DNA from: Bacillota bacterium
GTDB taxonomy: Bacteria; Bacillota; Clostridia; Lachnospirales; Lachnospiraceae
Direction: 5' to 3'
DNA length: 64,000 nt
Assembly: GCA_023457255.1 (NCBI GenBank)
Contig: JAEWMB010000022.1
Span: forward strand, 1 to 64,000
In this document: piece after piece, positions 37,749 through 45,879 of the stretch
Position numbering within the stretch: position 1 is the first letter of the stretch
How the letters are laid out: each line of letters starts with the position of its first letter
Program-made: the position numbers and the translations under genes
Notes under the pieces: generated by a model
Seen by the model: only the letters and a program-made list of their open reading frames with translations
Database searches by the model: none
Told to the model about the DNA's origin: nothing

Positions 37749-37789
37749 GAATATGAAGAAACGGCGGATACCGCCGCTTCTTCATATTC
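37749..37789. repeat. 19-bp inverted repeat with a 3-base loop
   Basis: Arms 37749-37767 and 37771-37789 pair over 19 positions with one mismatch. The GC-rich centre is CGGCGG ATA CCGCCG. No T run follows. It sits between the small acidic protein and the tyrosine recombinase; possible roles are recombination site, processing hairpin or cruciform. Confidence 0.7.
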
Positions 37790-37885
37790 CCAAGTAGCTT
37801 TTGTATCAAAATATGGGTTATGCCCTTCACCCTGCGGAAACGCTAAAAAAGCGGTTTTAGTCTTAACACCAAAGGGGGTAAGGAT

Positions 37886-38794
37886 ATAGGCAGAAACGCA
37901 AAAAATATAAAGATACAGCTTAACAATCGGATTGACGAGCTTTTAAGGATAGGGCAAAGCAAAGTCAAAAACGACCCGACAAACAGCAACCGTGCCGAGG
38001 GGATTCACTCCATCCGCACAGCAGATACATACCGCAGCATAGCCAACAGCTTTGCTGATTACCTCAAAGGTCAGGGCGTTCGCAACGTTTCTGATATTGA
38101 AAGACAGCATATTGCAGGATATATGCAAAGCCGTTCCCAGCTTTCCGCCTATACCCATAGCAAAGACTTGTCAGCGATTAACAAGCTATTAGACACTCGG
38201 TATACCGTCCGTGATTTTGGCTTGCAGGACAGAAGCCATAGAGCCATCACGAATAATCGTGGGCTGGCATTGCGTGATACTTCTGAAGCCAAGCGTAACC
38301 GCAAACAGCTTGACTTTGTGAGAGCGACAGGCATACGCCGAGAGTCCATAGCAAAAATCACTCCAAAGCAAGCTGTTAGAGATAACAATAATCAAGTGGT
38401 GGGCTTTCACGTCGTTGAGAAAGGCGGTAGAGAGAGACTTTGCGTTGTATTAGAACAGGACAGACCGTGGATAACCGAGTTTGTCAATCAAAGACAGGAG
38501 TACGGCGTAAACACTCCTATGTTTCGGGCAGTTGACAGCAATGCCAATCCTCATTATTGCCGCAGGGAGTACGCCCAACAGCTCTATGAGGACTTGCGGC
38601 AAGCACGAAGCAAGGGGATGGACTATTACAACGGCTTGCATGATAGCTTCATCAATCAGGGTAATTTTGAAAGAGCCATCAGCCGATACAACAAAGAGAT
38701 TGTCCGAGGATATGAACGGAATATTTTAGCGGAAGTGTCTCAAAATATGGGGCATAACAGGATTGATGTCATAATTTATCACTATTTACGCTGA
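37886..38794 (+). pseudogene. tyrosine recombinase without a standard start codon
   Basis: The open frame runs from 37847 to the TGA at 38794. From the codon after ATA at 37886 it reads as a complete recombinase of about 302 residues. An N-terminal SAM-like domain (TYRSIANSFADYLKGQGV) is followed by catalytic residues R in TGIRRES, K in VEKGGRER, H-x-x-R in HYCRRE, GH in NMGHNRID and Y in the final YHYLR. An AAAGGGGG ribosome binding site lies before ATA, exactly where ATG is expected. The first ATG, at 38123, would remove the N-terminal domain. Either ATA starts translation weakly or the gene was silenced by ATG to ATA. Confidence 0.65.
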
Positions 38795-39102
38795 CTACAG
38801 TTTTGATATATTCATTTCCATTCTTCCATTGACTGTTAGCACTTGTTGCAAGGTCTTTTCACCTCGGTAGAACATGTTACCGTTATATATTTTCCTGCAA
38901 TTTTATAGAATCTAATATAGTAAGCTTGATACACTTACTATCATTGCTCTTTAATTTATTGACTAAGTTTGGTGCAATAAAAGTGGTAGGAATTAAAAGG
39001 GTAAAGAATATTAAATGGTCATAATAAAAAAGGGTAAAACTAAAATATAATTATATGAGCAACCCTACCAAGGGTTGCATATAACAGGGCAGGAATATTG
39101 TA

Positions 39103-39139
39103 ATCCCCTCGTAACCACAAAGTTACGAGGGGATTTTTA
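39103..39139 (+). terminator. terminator within the element
   Basis: A 13-bp stem, AATCCCCTCGTAAC with GTTACGAGGGGATT, loop CACAAA, then a T run. Confidence 0.85.
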
Positions 39140-39205
39140 TCAAAGCAAATGTAAATTGACAAAGTAATTTTTTATAAATATCTGCCCTAATATCGTAGGA
39201 TTATG

Positions 39206-39289
39206 AATCGGTAATAGTAAATTCTGGTTTTTGGAATTTACTATTACCGATTAACACGGAGGGGTTTGGGGTCGAGTGTGGACCCCAAA
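39206..39289. repeat. paired inverted repeats, candidate oriT
   Basis: A 19-bp perfect inverted repeat (39206-39224 with 39234-39252, loop TGGTTTTTG) is followed 12 bases later by a 9-bp perfect one (TTTGGGGTC at 39265-39273 with GACCCCAAA at 39281-39289). Long inverted repeats next to a nick region are typical of transfer origins, but no relaxase gene is present here. Confidence 0.45.
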
Positions 39290-39375
39290 ATAATTTGACG
39301 ATTGACAGCAAAAGGCTCGAACACTTTCAAATTATATTATTGAATATTCCAAGCGTACAATAATAAAAAAGCAGT

Positions 39376-39515
39376 CCAGCGAAACGCTGGTAGCAAAGTT
39401 GCCCTCTGGGAGTTGATACGAGGAAAGCGAAACGCTTTCCAGACCGTTTCTCAAAGAGCTTTTTCAAAGCTCCCCCATGGGGGCTAGCTTCTTAACCATC
39501 AGCTTTTGCTGATGG
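39376..39515. repeat. array of five consecutive hairpins
   Basis: In order: CCAGCG-AAA-CGCTGG (39376-39390), GGAAAGCG-AAA-CGCTTTCC (39422-39440), GAGCTTT-TTC-AAAGCTC (39456-39472), palindrome CCCCCATGGGGG (39472-39483), and CCATCAGC-TTTT-GCTGATGG (39496-39515). All arms are perfect. They directly precede the gene at 39551. Confidence 0.75.
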
Positions 39516-39550
39516 AAAAATAACATTTATAGAAAGGGGTATACCTTCCC

Positions 39551-40630
39551 ATGAAAGGATATTACAACAAAGCTAAAGATTACCTTACTCTCTCCCGTTC
39601 TACTTATACGAGAGACTACAAGTACCTTAAACAACAAGCCTTAGAGGAACACCGCACAGCCTTTGAATTCTGCATATGGTACGACTATCAGCTTGTAGGA
39701 AAAGCAAACCTTGAAACAGGCGTATTTTCCTGTATTTTAGATTTGATAGACAACAAGCATATTTCCGCAGCATATATCAAAGATTTTCGGCTTGCTTGTA
39801 TTCTGTTCCAAAAGTTTTTGCAATCGGACAAGACAATAAATAACAATAAATGTGCTGAATACCTAGCAGACCATCCAGATATCGCCGTAAGGCTCAATAC
39901 CAAAAGAGTCAACGCCAATTTTGGTGAATACCTAAAATATGACAGAGAGAAAGCACATAAAATAATTTTTCCATTCTTTCGGTCAAGGGGTATAGACATC
40001 AATTTAATAGGCGAGTTAATCAGCCGTGAATTGCTTGCTTTTGACACCACATTCCGTAATCTTATTTTTCTTAATACTAACCATTTGGAAATAGTAGGGG
40101 TTGAAAAGTTGGGGATAGGGGAAGAGCACTTTCAGCGGCTGGAAGGTAAAAAGCCACTGTGCTGGTGCTACTGGATGGAACAAAAGAAACATATTCAATT
40201 TCAGACTGATATAGAATCGGTGATTTTCTTTGATACCACGCTTCATTTGCTCAAATATTTGTCCGACCATGAGCCACAAGAAAACACTCTTTATTGTAGC
40301 CTACATACGGAAAATTGCCTGCTTGAAACCTTTATAAACACCATTGCCCTCTTAAAAAAGGATGTTGAAATCAAGTTTGTTTTTGAAGTTGAGAGCAAGA
40401 CGGAACGATTTAAGAATGTCAAAAAAACAAATGATATTACTCCTGATATTAAAAAAGAAAATACTATTGCTGTTCCTACTCTTGTTCAAGCCGACAATGA
40501 AGAAATCCCGAAAACAGCGGCGGAGCTTGCAAAAATGGAGAGCTTCACTGATGAATATGGCTATCTTTGTTACCGTGATGAACAGGGAAACGAATATGAA
40601 CAGGACGGTACAGCAAGAATGCCCTTCTAA
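39551..40630 (+). CDS. element protein, possibly DUF3991/TOPRIM-like
   Basis: 359 residues. The middle part (RSRGIDINLIGELISRELLAF and the following NLIFLN stretch) resembles the DUF3991 region found with TOPRIM domains in primase-like proteins of conjugative elements. The later SVIFFDTTLHLLKYL stretch would match the TOPRIM strand, but the usual acidic residues are not clear. A DNA-handling role would fit a mobile element, but activity is doubtful. AAAGGGGT precedes the ATG. The C-terminal tail repeats acidic Y/E/D-rich segments. Confidence 0.6.
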   Translation: MKGYYNKAKDYLTLSRSTYTRDYKYLKQQALEEHRTAFEFCIWYDYQLVGKANLETGVFSCILDLIDNKHISAAYIKDFRLACILFQKFLQSDKTINNNKCAEYLADHPDIAVRLNTKRVNANFGEYLKYDREKAHKIIFPFFRSRGIDINLIGELISRELLAFDTTFRNLIFLNTNHLEIVGVEKLGIGEEHFQRLEGKKPLCWCYWMEQKKHIQFQTDIESVIFFDTTLHLLKYLSDHEPQENTLYCSLHTENCLLETFINTIALLKKDVEIKFVFEVESKTERFKNVKKTNDITPDIKKENTIAVPTLVQADNEEIPKTAAELAKMESFTDEYGYLCYRDEQGNEYEQDGTARMPF

Positions 40631-40634
40631 ATGC

Positions 40635-40672
40635 AAAAAGTGTCTTAACCTTTCCAAGTCAAGACACTTTTT
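40635..40672. terminator. bidirectional terminator between convergent genes
   Basis: AAAAAGTGTCTT with AAGACACTTTTT (12-bp perfect stem). It serves the 39551 gene on the plus strand and the XRE regulator on the minus strand; it overlaps the stop codon of the latter. Confidence 0.85.
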
Positions 40673-40952
40673 ATTTTTGCTCTTTTAGCCGCTCTGCAAG
40701 CTCCGTTAATATACCGATATCCTTTTTAGAAAGACCTGATACGTTGATTGTGTCTATTTCCGAAAGACCTAAAAGATAATCCGTAGACACCCTGAACAGC
40801 TTTGCCAATTCAACAAGATAGGCTGGCGAGGGCATTGACAAGCCTTGCTCCCACGAATTAACGCCATTTCGAGTTATTCCAAGCTGGCGAGCCAATTCCG
40901 CTTGTGTAAACCCTCTTGCTTCCCGCAGAGCTTTAATTTTTTCTGCAATCAT
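40671..40952 (-). CDS. XRE-family helix-turn-helix regulator
   Basis: 93 residues. The helix-turn-helix FTQAELARQLGITRNGVNSWEQG lies near residues 16-38, followed by SMPSPAYLVELAKLFRVSTDYLLG, the standard Cro/CI-like layout. It probably represses element genes, and the divergent promoter at 41023 is the nearest target. ATG at 40952 fits the GGAGG seven bases upstream better than the GTG at 40955. Confidence 0.92.
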   Translation of the reverse strand: MIAEKIKALREARGFTQAELARQLGITRNGVNSWEQGLSMPSPAYLVELAKLFRVSTDYLLGLSEIDTINVSGLSKKDIGILTELAERLKEQK

Positions 40953-41022
40953 CACATCACCTCCATGAAATGATTATAGTTTATCGACTTCGATTAATCA
41001 TTATCATTTATGGCTCCTTAAC

Positions 41023-41051
41023 TTGACAGAACTTTTATACCGTGATATAAT
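41023..41051 (+). promoter_or_regulatory. consensus promoter of the SLH-like gene
   Basis: Perfect TTGACA (41023-41028), 17-base spacer, perfect TATAAT (41046-41051). It lies in the divergent region next to the XRE regulator gene. Confidence 0.9.
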
Positions 41052-41110
41052 GAAGCTTAAGCACAAGTATGATAATATGGCTATATCATCCAAATTACAG
41101 GGGGAAAAAT

Positions 41111-42220
41111 ATGAAAAAGTTTGTTTCTTTAATTCTTACGTTTATAATGTTGCTTTCCATGGGGATTACTGCATTTGCCGCCGACACCATCACCGACAAG
41201 GTCACAATCGCAACACCGATGGCAGATGAACTAAAGAAAATGGGCTTATTCTATGGAACTGATAAGGGATATGAATTAGAAAGAGCAGGAACAAGAGCAG
41301 AGGCACTTGTAATGCTTATTCGTTTACTTGGAGAAGAAGAAACCGCCAAGAAAAGCAATTATACTCATCCATTTACAGACGTTCCTAAGTGGGCAGTTAA
41401 GTATGTAGGTTACGGTTATCATAAAGGTTATTCTTATGGAGTAAGCACTACAAAGTTTGGTTCCGAAGATAAGACAAGTGCAGCACAATACATTACATTT
41501 GTTTTAAGAGCACTTGGTTATTCTGAAAAGGCAGATGGCTATACTTGGAATAATCCTTTTGCATTTGCTGAAAAGATTGGACTCATTAAAAGGAACGAAT
41601 ATTCTGCAAAGTCTACATTTTTGAGAGCAGATATTGTAATCGTGTCTTATCGTGCACTTGACATTAAGTATAAAGGAAAAGACGTTACTTTAAGAGAAAA
41701 ACTATCTGGGACAACTGAACCTGGTTCTGGCGATGCTCGTGAGGCAGGTAACTTTAGAACAGCTAATAGTGACCTTGTTATCGTCAATAAAAAAGCTGAC
41801 TATGACACCAATTTAGGCAATTTAAACCAAATGTTGTTTGACACCTATGGATTAACCTATATTCCAGAGTTATCCAAAAATGGATTAAGTGGCAGCACGG
41901 CTAAGTTTCTTTATGATGAATCTACTGGTCGCTATGGTTTAAGAATTTCCTCTTGGAGACAATCTTACGATAGCGGTATTGTTGTTAACAATGTTCTTAA
42001 TGCCATTTTGGAAAGTTTTTATTTCTTTAGTGGAGATAAGGACGTTGCCGTTAGTCTTTGGAAGTGGTTTGATGCGAAGAACATTAATGGCTACTCCAAT
42101 ACTACTGATTTTGGTTTTAAAGATATAGCCGAAGTCAAGAATGGCGGTACTATCAGTAAGAATGGTGTAGAAATTGATATTACCGAAGTTAAGGGTATAA
42201 CTACTGTTTACTTTAAGTAA
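41111..42220 (+). CDS. exported protein with SLH-like repeats
   Basis: 369 residues. It begins with MKKFVSLILTFIMLLSMG and a likely signal peptide ending at AFA. The first 200 residues look like S-layer homology repeats (RAEALVMLIRLLGEE, HPFTDVPKWAVKYVGYGYHKG, TSAAQYITFVLRALGY), which anchor proteins to secondary wall polymer. The last 160 residues are unrecognised. AGGGGG precedes the ATG at 41111; the in-frame ATG at 41069 would block the signal peptide. It is cargo of the mobile element with a very strong promoter. Confidence 0.8.
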   Translation: MKKFVSLILTFIMLLSMGITAFAADTITDKVTIATPMADELKKMGLFYGTDKGYELERAGTRAEALVMLIRLLGEEETAKKSNYTHPFTDVPKWAVKYVGYGYHKGYSYGVSTTKFGSEDKTSAAQYITFVLRALGYSEKADGYTWNNPFAFAEKIGLIKRNEYSAKSTFLRADIVIVSYRALDIKYKGKDVTLREKLSGTTEPGSGDAREAGNFRTANSDLVIVNKKADYDTNLGNLNQMLFDTYGLTYIPELSKNGLSGSTAKFLYDESTGRYGLRISSWRQSYDSGIVVNNVLNAILESFYFFSGDKDVAVSLWKWFDAKNINGYSNTTDFGFKDIAEVKNGGTISKNGVEIDITEVKGITTVYFK

Positions 42221-42246
42221 ATTGATTAATTTGTTTTTAATCAAAC

Positions 42247-42285
42247 AAAAAGCTCTCACGGCTAAGTCCTGAGAGCTTTTTATAT
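42247..42285 (+). terminator. terminator after the SLH-like gene
   Basis: AAAAAGCTCTCA with TGAGAGCTTTTT, then TATATTTTT. It is similar to the hairpin at 43455-43490, and both stand upstream of ardA sequence. Confidence 0.88.
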
Positions 42286-42347
42286 TTTTATCCCCTTGAC
42301 AGTATAATCTAAATATCAAGTAAACTTAGTTGAGAGGAGCTATACTT

Positions 42348-42395
42348 ATGTTAAGCATCTTCTTTATCACCAATTTAGGCAAATACAAAAGGTGA
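42348..42395 (+). pseudogene. truncated ardA 5' end
   Basis: ATG at 42348 opens a 15-codon frame reading MLSIFFITNLGKYKR and then TGA. This matches the first 13 residues of the intact ArdA at 43553 (MLSIFVTNLGRY) with changes. The upstream GACAGTATAAT block and the preceding hairpin are also shared. It is a remnant of a duplicated ardA. Confidence 0.75.
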
Positions 42396-42449
42396 TTTTA
42401 TAAGCATTATGATACTATCAACAAATCTAATAATTAAGGAGATAATTTT

Positions 42450-42665
42450 ATGGAGCGTGACCCCATTGAAAACACAGAAAAATTTCAAGATGCAATGAGA
42501 AAAATACAACCTCAACTGGATGAACTGAACAGCGAACTGGATAGACAAGGATATGGAATGAGTAGATGTCACATTTATTGGGCACGAAAAAAAGAATTGT
42601 TAAAAAATCATGGTGTTGATTGGAAAACTCCTTCAGAATGTAATCCACATGTGATTTTTGATTAA
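42450..42665 (+). CDS. small hypothetical protein
   Basis: 71 residues, soluble, mixed charge, with a helical N-terminal half (QDAMRKIQPQLDELNSEL) and a single YWARKKELL stretch. Not recognised. AAGGAG precedes the ATG by ten bases. A typical small accessory protein of conjugative elements. Confidence 0.55.
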   Translation: MERDPIENTEKFQDAMRKIQPQLDELNSELDRQGYGMSRCHIYWARKKELLKNHGVDWKTPSECNPHVIFD

Positions 42666-42786
42666 ATTAGAGCGGACATATAGGCTGTATGTTGGGATAC
42701 CAAGTACTCCTTTTTATACTTATCCTTTCCCTATGCACACTTAACTAGGCTTTGATAATTTTAATTACCATTTATGGCTTTTATAA

Positions 42787-42816
42787 TTGACAATTAATTA
42801 TTTGACATGCTATAAT
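42787..42816 (+). promoter_or_regulatory. promoter of the 42869 gene
   Basis: Perfect TTGACA (42787-42792), 18-base spacer, perfect TATAAT (42811-42816). Confidence 0.75.
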
Positions 42817-42868
42817 GGCTCTATAATTTGACAAGCTATGTCTTGTATTAAAAATGGAGGTAGGTAGT

Positions 42869-43441
42869 GTGGAAATATTTATTGGTCTTATAATCGGGGC
42901 AGTAGTATCGGCAACGATACTAAAAATTGTATCAAATATGGTTTATAAAAGAACAGGTCATAACGGTCTTAAGGGATTACCTAAGTTTTTAATGTATGCG
43001 GAAGGTATTGCCCTCTTAGCGGCAATAGGACTTTTAGAATCTAATTTAGTTTCAATGCCAATTATTATTATTAGTTTAGTGATAGCAATTGGATTGTTTA
43101 TACTCGCAAACATAAAGGCTGGAATTACATACGCTGCAATCTTGGCAGTCACACAGGTTGTTTGCGGTGGGCTGGTCGCTTTACTGATGATTGTGAACTT
43201 CTTGTTAGGATTATTTACAGGAGGGAAAACATCAGCTTTGGGCAGCTTATTTTCTATTAATGAAGAAAAAATTGGTATTACCCAACAGGCAACAGAGGAT
43301 AACATAAAACGTGTGCAAAAAGATGCTTCAATAGCAAAAGAAGAAAGAAATGGACAAGCTGATGCATTTGCACAGAAACAAGGCTTCGTAGATTCAGAGG
43401 ACGCAGAGGCAGCAGGAATTAAAACAGGAAAACAATTTTAA
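42869..43441 (+). CDS. membrane protein of unknown function
   Basis: 190 residues with four hydrophobic segments in the first 125 residues and a hydrophilic, glutamine- and acid-rich tail (EEKIGITQQATEDNIKRVQ). No family recognised. GTG at 42869 is the start because GGAGG lies eight bases upstream; the ATG at 42854 overlaps that site. It has its own strong promoter, and a terminator follows. Confidence 0.65.
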   Translation: MEIFIGLIIGAVVSATILKIVSNMVYKRTGHNGLKGLPKFLMYAEGIALLAAIGLLESNLVSMPIIIISLVIAIGLFILANIKAGITYAAILAVTQVVCGGLVALLMIVNFLLGLFTGGKTSALGSLFSINEEKIGITQQATEDNIKRVQKDASIAKEERNGQADAFAQKQGFVDSEDAEAAGIKTGKQF

Positions 43442-43454
43442 ACTAATATTATAT

Positions 43455-43490
43455 AAAAGCTCTCGCTGTTTCAAAGCGAGAGCTTTTATA
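43455..43490 (+). terminator. terminator before ardA
   Basis: AAAAGCTCTCGCT with AGCGAGAGCTTTT, 13-bp perfect stem, followed by TATATTT. Confidence 0.88.
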
Positions 43491-43552
43491 TTTCTCCTTT
43501 ATTGACAGTATAATGCAATATATCAATTTTTGTCGGTAAAGGAGCAATTATT

Positions 43553-44098
43553 ATGTTAAGTATCTTTGTTACAAATCTTGGTCGATATAATGAAGGAGAT
43601 TTAATCGGTGAATGGCTCGTTCTACCCTGCACCACAGATATGCTTGAAGGGTTATTGCACCGCATTGGTATCAACAAAAACTATGAGGAATGGTTTATAA
43701 TAGACTATTCCTGCAATTTAGACTGCGTATGTAAAGCAATTTCGGAGTTTTCGAGCATTGAAGCCTTAAACTGTTTGGCGGAAAGGCTTGAAGAAATGGA
43801 GTATTGGGAACTCAAAAAACTAGAAGCTGTCGCAGAATGTGAGGGAGATATGGGAACCAATTCTCTGCTCAACCTTACATATAGTTTGGATTGCTTTAAT
43901 CTTTACAGTCAGGTAAATACTCACGAGGAATTAGGCAAGTATTTTTTCTATGAGCTGTCTGCAATCGAAATCCCTGAACACTTGATACGCTATTTTGATT
44001 TTGAAGCATATGGAAGAAATATATATTATGATTTGTACGGTACTTTCACAAGTTATGGATATGTAGAGCAAGTTGATGATGTTGTGGATAGCTTATAG
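43553..44098 (+). CDS. ardA: antirestriction protein ArdA
   Basis: 181 residues, strongly acidic. The opening MLSIFVTNLGRYNEGDLIGEWL is the family signature, and the ending region FDFEAYGRNIYYDLYGTF matches its C-terminal domain. ArdA mimics B-form DNA and blocks type I restriction enzymes when an element enters a new host. AAAGGAG lies upstream. The related stub at 42348 shows a past duplication. Confidence 0.9.
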   Translation: MLSIFVTNLGRYNEGDLIGEWLVLPCTTDMLEGLLHRIGINKNYEEWFIIDYSCNLDCVCKAISEFSSIEALNCLAERLEEMEYWELKKLEAVAECEGDMGTNSLLNLTYSLDCFNLYSQVNTHEELGKYFFYELSAIEIPEHLIRYFDFEAYGRNIYYDLYGTFTSYGYVEQVDDVVDSL

Positions 44099-44101
44099 AA
44101 T
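44072..44101 (+). other. end of ardA and start of the xis spacer
   Basis: The spacer to xis contains AGTCTTG near 44168 and CAAGACT near 44233, an inverted pair on either side of the xis promoter. These could be binding sites for Xis or a regulator. Confidence 0.25.
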
Positions 44102-44171
44102 AAATATATTCTGATATTCTTTTTTTGCTTATTTCTATTCCTGTTATTAGGAATGGAATATGCTAAAAGTC

Positions 44172-44201
44172 TTGTCTTTTAACAAAAAAATATGTTATAG
44201 T
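44172..44201 (+). promoter_or_regulatory. promoter of xis-int
   Basis: TTGTCT (44172-44177), 18-base spacer, TATAGT (44196-44201). Confidence 0.5.
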
Positions 44202-44257
44202 CCCAATGCAAACAGCAAGTGATTAAAAAGTCAAGACTAAAAGGAGTTGAAGAGTAT

Positions 44258-44440
44258 ATGAATAGTTTACCCAAAATGATGACTGTACGTGAAATAGCTG
44301 CCACTGGCATATTACCCGAAAATGCCATAAGAACTTTGCTTAAACAAGGTAAAATTCCTGCTATATACAGCGGTAAAAAGGCGTTAATTAATTTTGATTT
44401 GTTATGTGCAATGCTACAGAGTTTAAAGCCTGTAGCATAG
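44258..44440 (+). CDS. xis: excisionase-like helix-turn-helix protein
   Basis: 60 residues with a winged-helix excisionase pattern (MTVREIAATGILPENAIRTL, then GKIPAIYSGKKALIN). It directs integrase towards excision by bending DNA. It sits 13 bases upstream of int, the usual xis-int order. ATG at 44258 follows AAGGAG; an upstream in-frame ATT frame start at 44219 is unlikely. Confidence 0.8.
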   Translation: MNSLPKMMTVREIAATGILPENAIRTLLKQGKIPAIYSGKKALINFDLLCAMLQSLKPVA

Positions 44441-44453
44441 GAAGGAGACGGAT

Positions 44454-45599
44454 ATGATAAATATTAAGGGTGTTACACAGCGTGGGGAGAATACATATCG
44501 GTTTACGGTTTCGGTAGGCTTTGATGGTGAAGGGAAACATATAAGAAAAACTACTACCTTCAAAGTACCTGCTGGTACTGCTCCATCAAAGGTTGAAAAG
44601 CTCGTAACAGAAGCATACTTTGAGTTTTATAATAAATGCAAGGGCATGAAAAAATTAAATGAAAATATGAAGTTTAAGGATTTGGTAGAGATATACCTTA
44701 AAGAATATGCTCCAAATGAGCTAAAACCTGCTACAAGCTACAACTATGAAAAGGATTTGCAATTACATATGCTTCCTGTTCTAGGGAATAAGAAGATTAA
44801 GGATATATCTGTTTCGGATATGACAACATTTTTTACTTGTCTTGACCTTGCACCAATCACCACTAAAAAGATGAAGACCATTACATCAAGCGTTTTTACT
44901 TTTGGGGTTAACCAGGGGTATATTAAAAATAATCCTTGTAGGGGAGCATTACATAAGAAAGATGTAACAAAGGTACATAAGGTCAACTTCTACAACAAAG
45001 AACAATGTAAGCAGCTAATATCTTTGACAAGGGAATACAGCAAGTTTAATACCATTGTGCAGTTTCTGCTGTTCAGCGGTTTGAGGTGTGGCGAGGGGCT
45101 TGCCCTCCGTTGGGATACGGATGTAGATTTTGAGAATGATGTTATAAGAATAAGCAATACGCTTACCTACGCAAATGGCAAATGGTTTTTAACCACACCC
45201 AAAACGGCGAAAAGCTACCGAACAATTAAACTAAGCAATTATGTAAAGCAGCTCCTGCTTATCCACAAAGAAAAGCAGGAAGAGGAAAAAGCAATTGTCG
45301 GTGAAGCTTGGTTACAACCTGAGATGGTGTTCACTACTTGCACAGGAAATTTTTATGATAGAAGCTTACTTAATACGCAATTCAGAAGGCTTTTAAAGAA
45401 AAATAATATGCCTAAAATTACGATTCATGGGTTAAGGCATACCAATGCCAGTCTAATGATTAATAACGGCATTGATATTAAAGCTGTATCTGCTCACTTG
45501 GGGCACTGCAACATTGCAATTACTGGCGATATTTATTCTCACATCTTTGAAGAATATGAGATTAAAATTGCAAATACAATTGAACAGGATTTAATTTAA
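44454..45599 (+). CDS. int: tyrosine integrase, Tn916 Int-like
   Basis: 381 residues. An N-terminal arm-binding domain (residues about 1-60) is followed by a SAM-like core-binding domain (60-160) and the catalytic domain. Catalytic residues are R in FSGLRCGEG, H and R in HGLRHTNAS, H in LGHCNIAI and Y in GDIYSHIF. It performs site-specific integration and excision of the element. A terminator follows immediately. Confidence 0.95.
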   Translation: MINIKGVTQRGENTYRFTVSVGFDGEGKHIRKTTTFKVPAGTAPSKVEKLVTEAYFEFYNKCKGMKKLNENMKFKDLVEIYLKEYAPNELKPATSYNYEKDLQLHMLPVLGNKKIKDISVSDMTTFFTCLDLAPITTKKMKTITSSVFTFGVNQGYIKNNPCRGALHKKDVTKVHKVNFYNKEQCKQLISLTREYSKFNTIVQFLLFSGLRCGEGLALRWDTDVDFENDVIRISNTLTYANGKWFLTTPKTAKSYRTIKLSNYVKQLLLIHKEKQEEEKAIVGEAWLQPEMVFTTCTGNFYDRSLLNTQFRRLLKKNNMPKITIHGLRHTNASLMINNGIDIKAVSAHLGHCNIAITGDIYSHIFEEYEIKIANTIEQDLI

Positions 45600-45624
45600 A
45601 ACACCGCTTTGGCGGTGTTTTTAT
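45599..45624 (+). terminator. terminator after int
   Basis: AAACACCGC/GCGGTGTTT with a TTTG loop and a T run. Confidence 0.85.
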
Positions 45625-45714
45625 TTGACAAAAAAAATTTTGTGTTTTAAAATATTATAGAAGTTTCCTTAAGTCAATTCGTAGTTCTAAATATTGTATA
45701 AGGCTATGGTTTTC

Positions 45715-45734
45715 TGGTGCAAATTTGGTGCAAC
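45715..45734. repeat. right-end tandem GGTGCAA repeats of the integrative element
   Basis: Two tandem copies with an 11-base period, 19 of 20 bases identical to 36169-36189. A further inverted TTGCACCAAA occurs near 45973-45982. Together they bracket a region of about 9.5 kb that contains xis and int. The 475 bases after int hold no gene that I can support. Confidence 0.55.
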
Positions 45735-45879
45735 ACTTTATAAAAAACTACTCACGATATAAGACAAAACCATATATAGTACCCACGAAACCCTACGATT
45801 TAAGCCATTATCCACTATGTGAAAAACTATAAAACACCCGAAGTAAAACTCAAAGAGATAAACGGTCAACGCATTTATC

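Larger units (their letters stand above)
38795..39550. other. 756-base noncoding region of the element rich in inverted repeats
   Basis: No gene was found. It holds a TTTGGTGCAA copy at 38968-38977, a GCAACCCT/AGGGTTGC hairpin (39059-39078), a terminator, two long inverted repeats and a run of five consecutive hairpins, listed separately. Confidence 0.7.

Noticed and set aside
42296..42308. TTGACAGTATAAT as a promoter before the ardA copies
   Set aside because: The two hexamer-like blocks are adjacent, with no spacer, so they cannot act as -35 and -10. The block is kept only as evidence of duplication.
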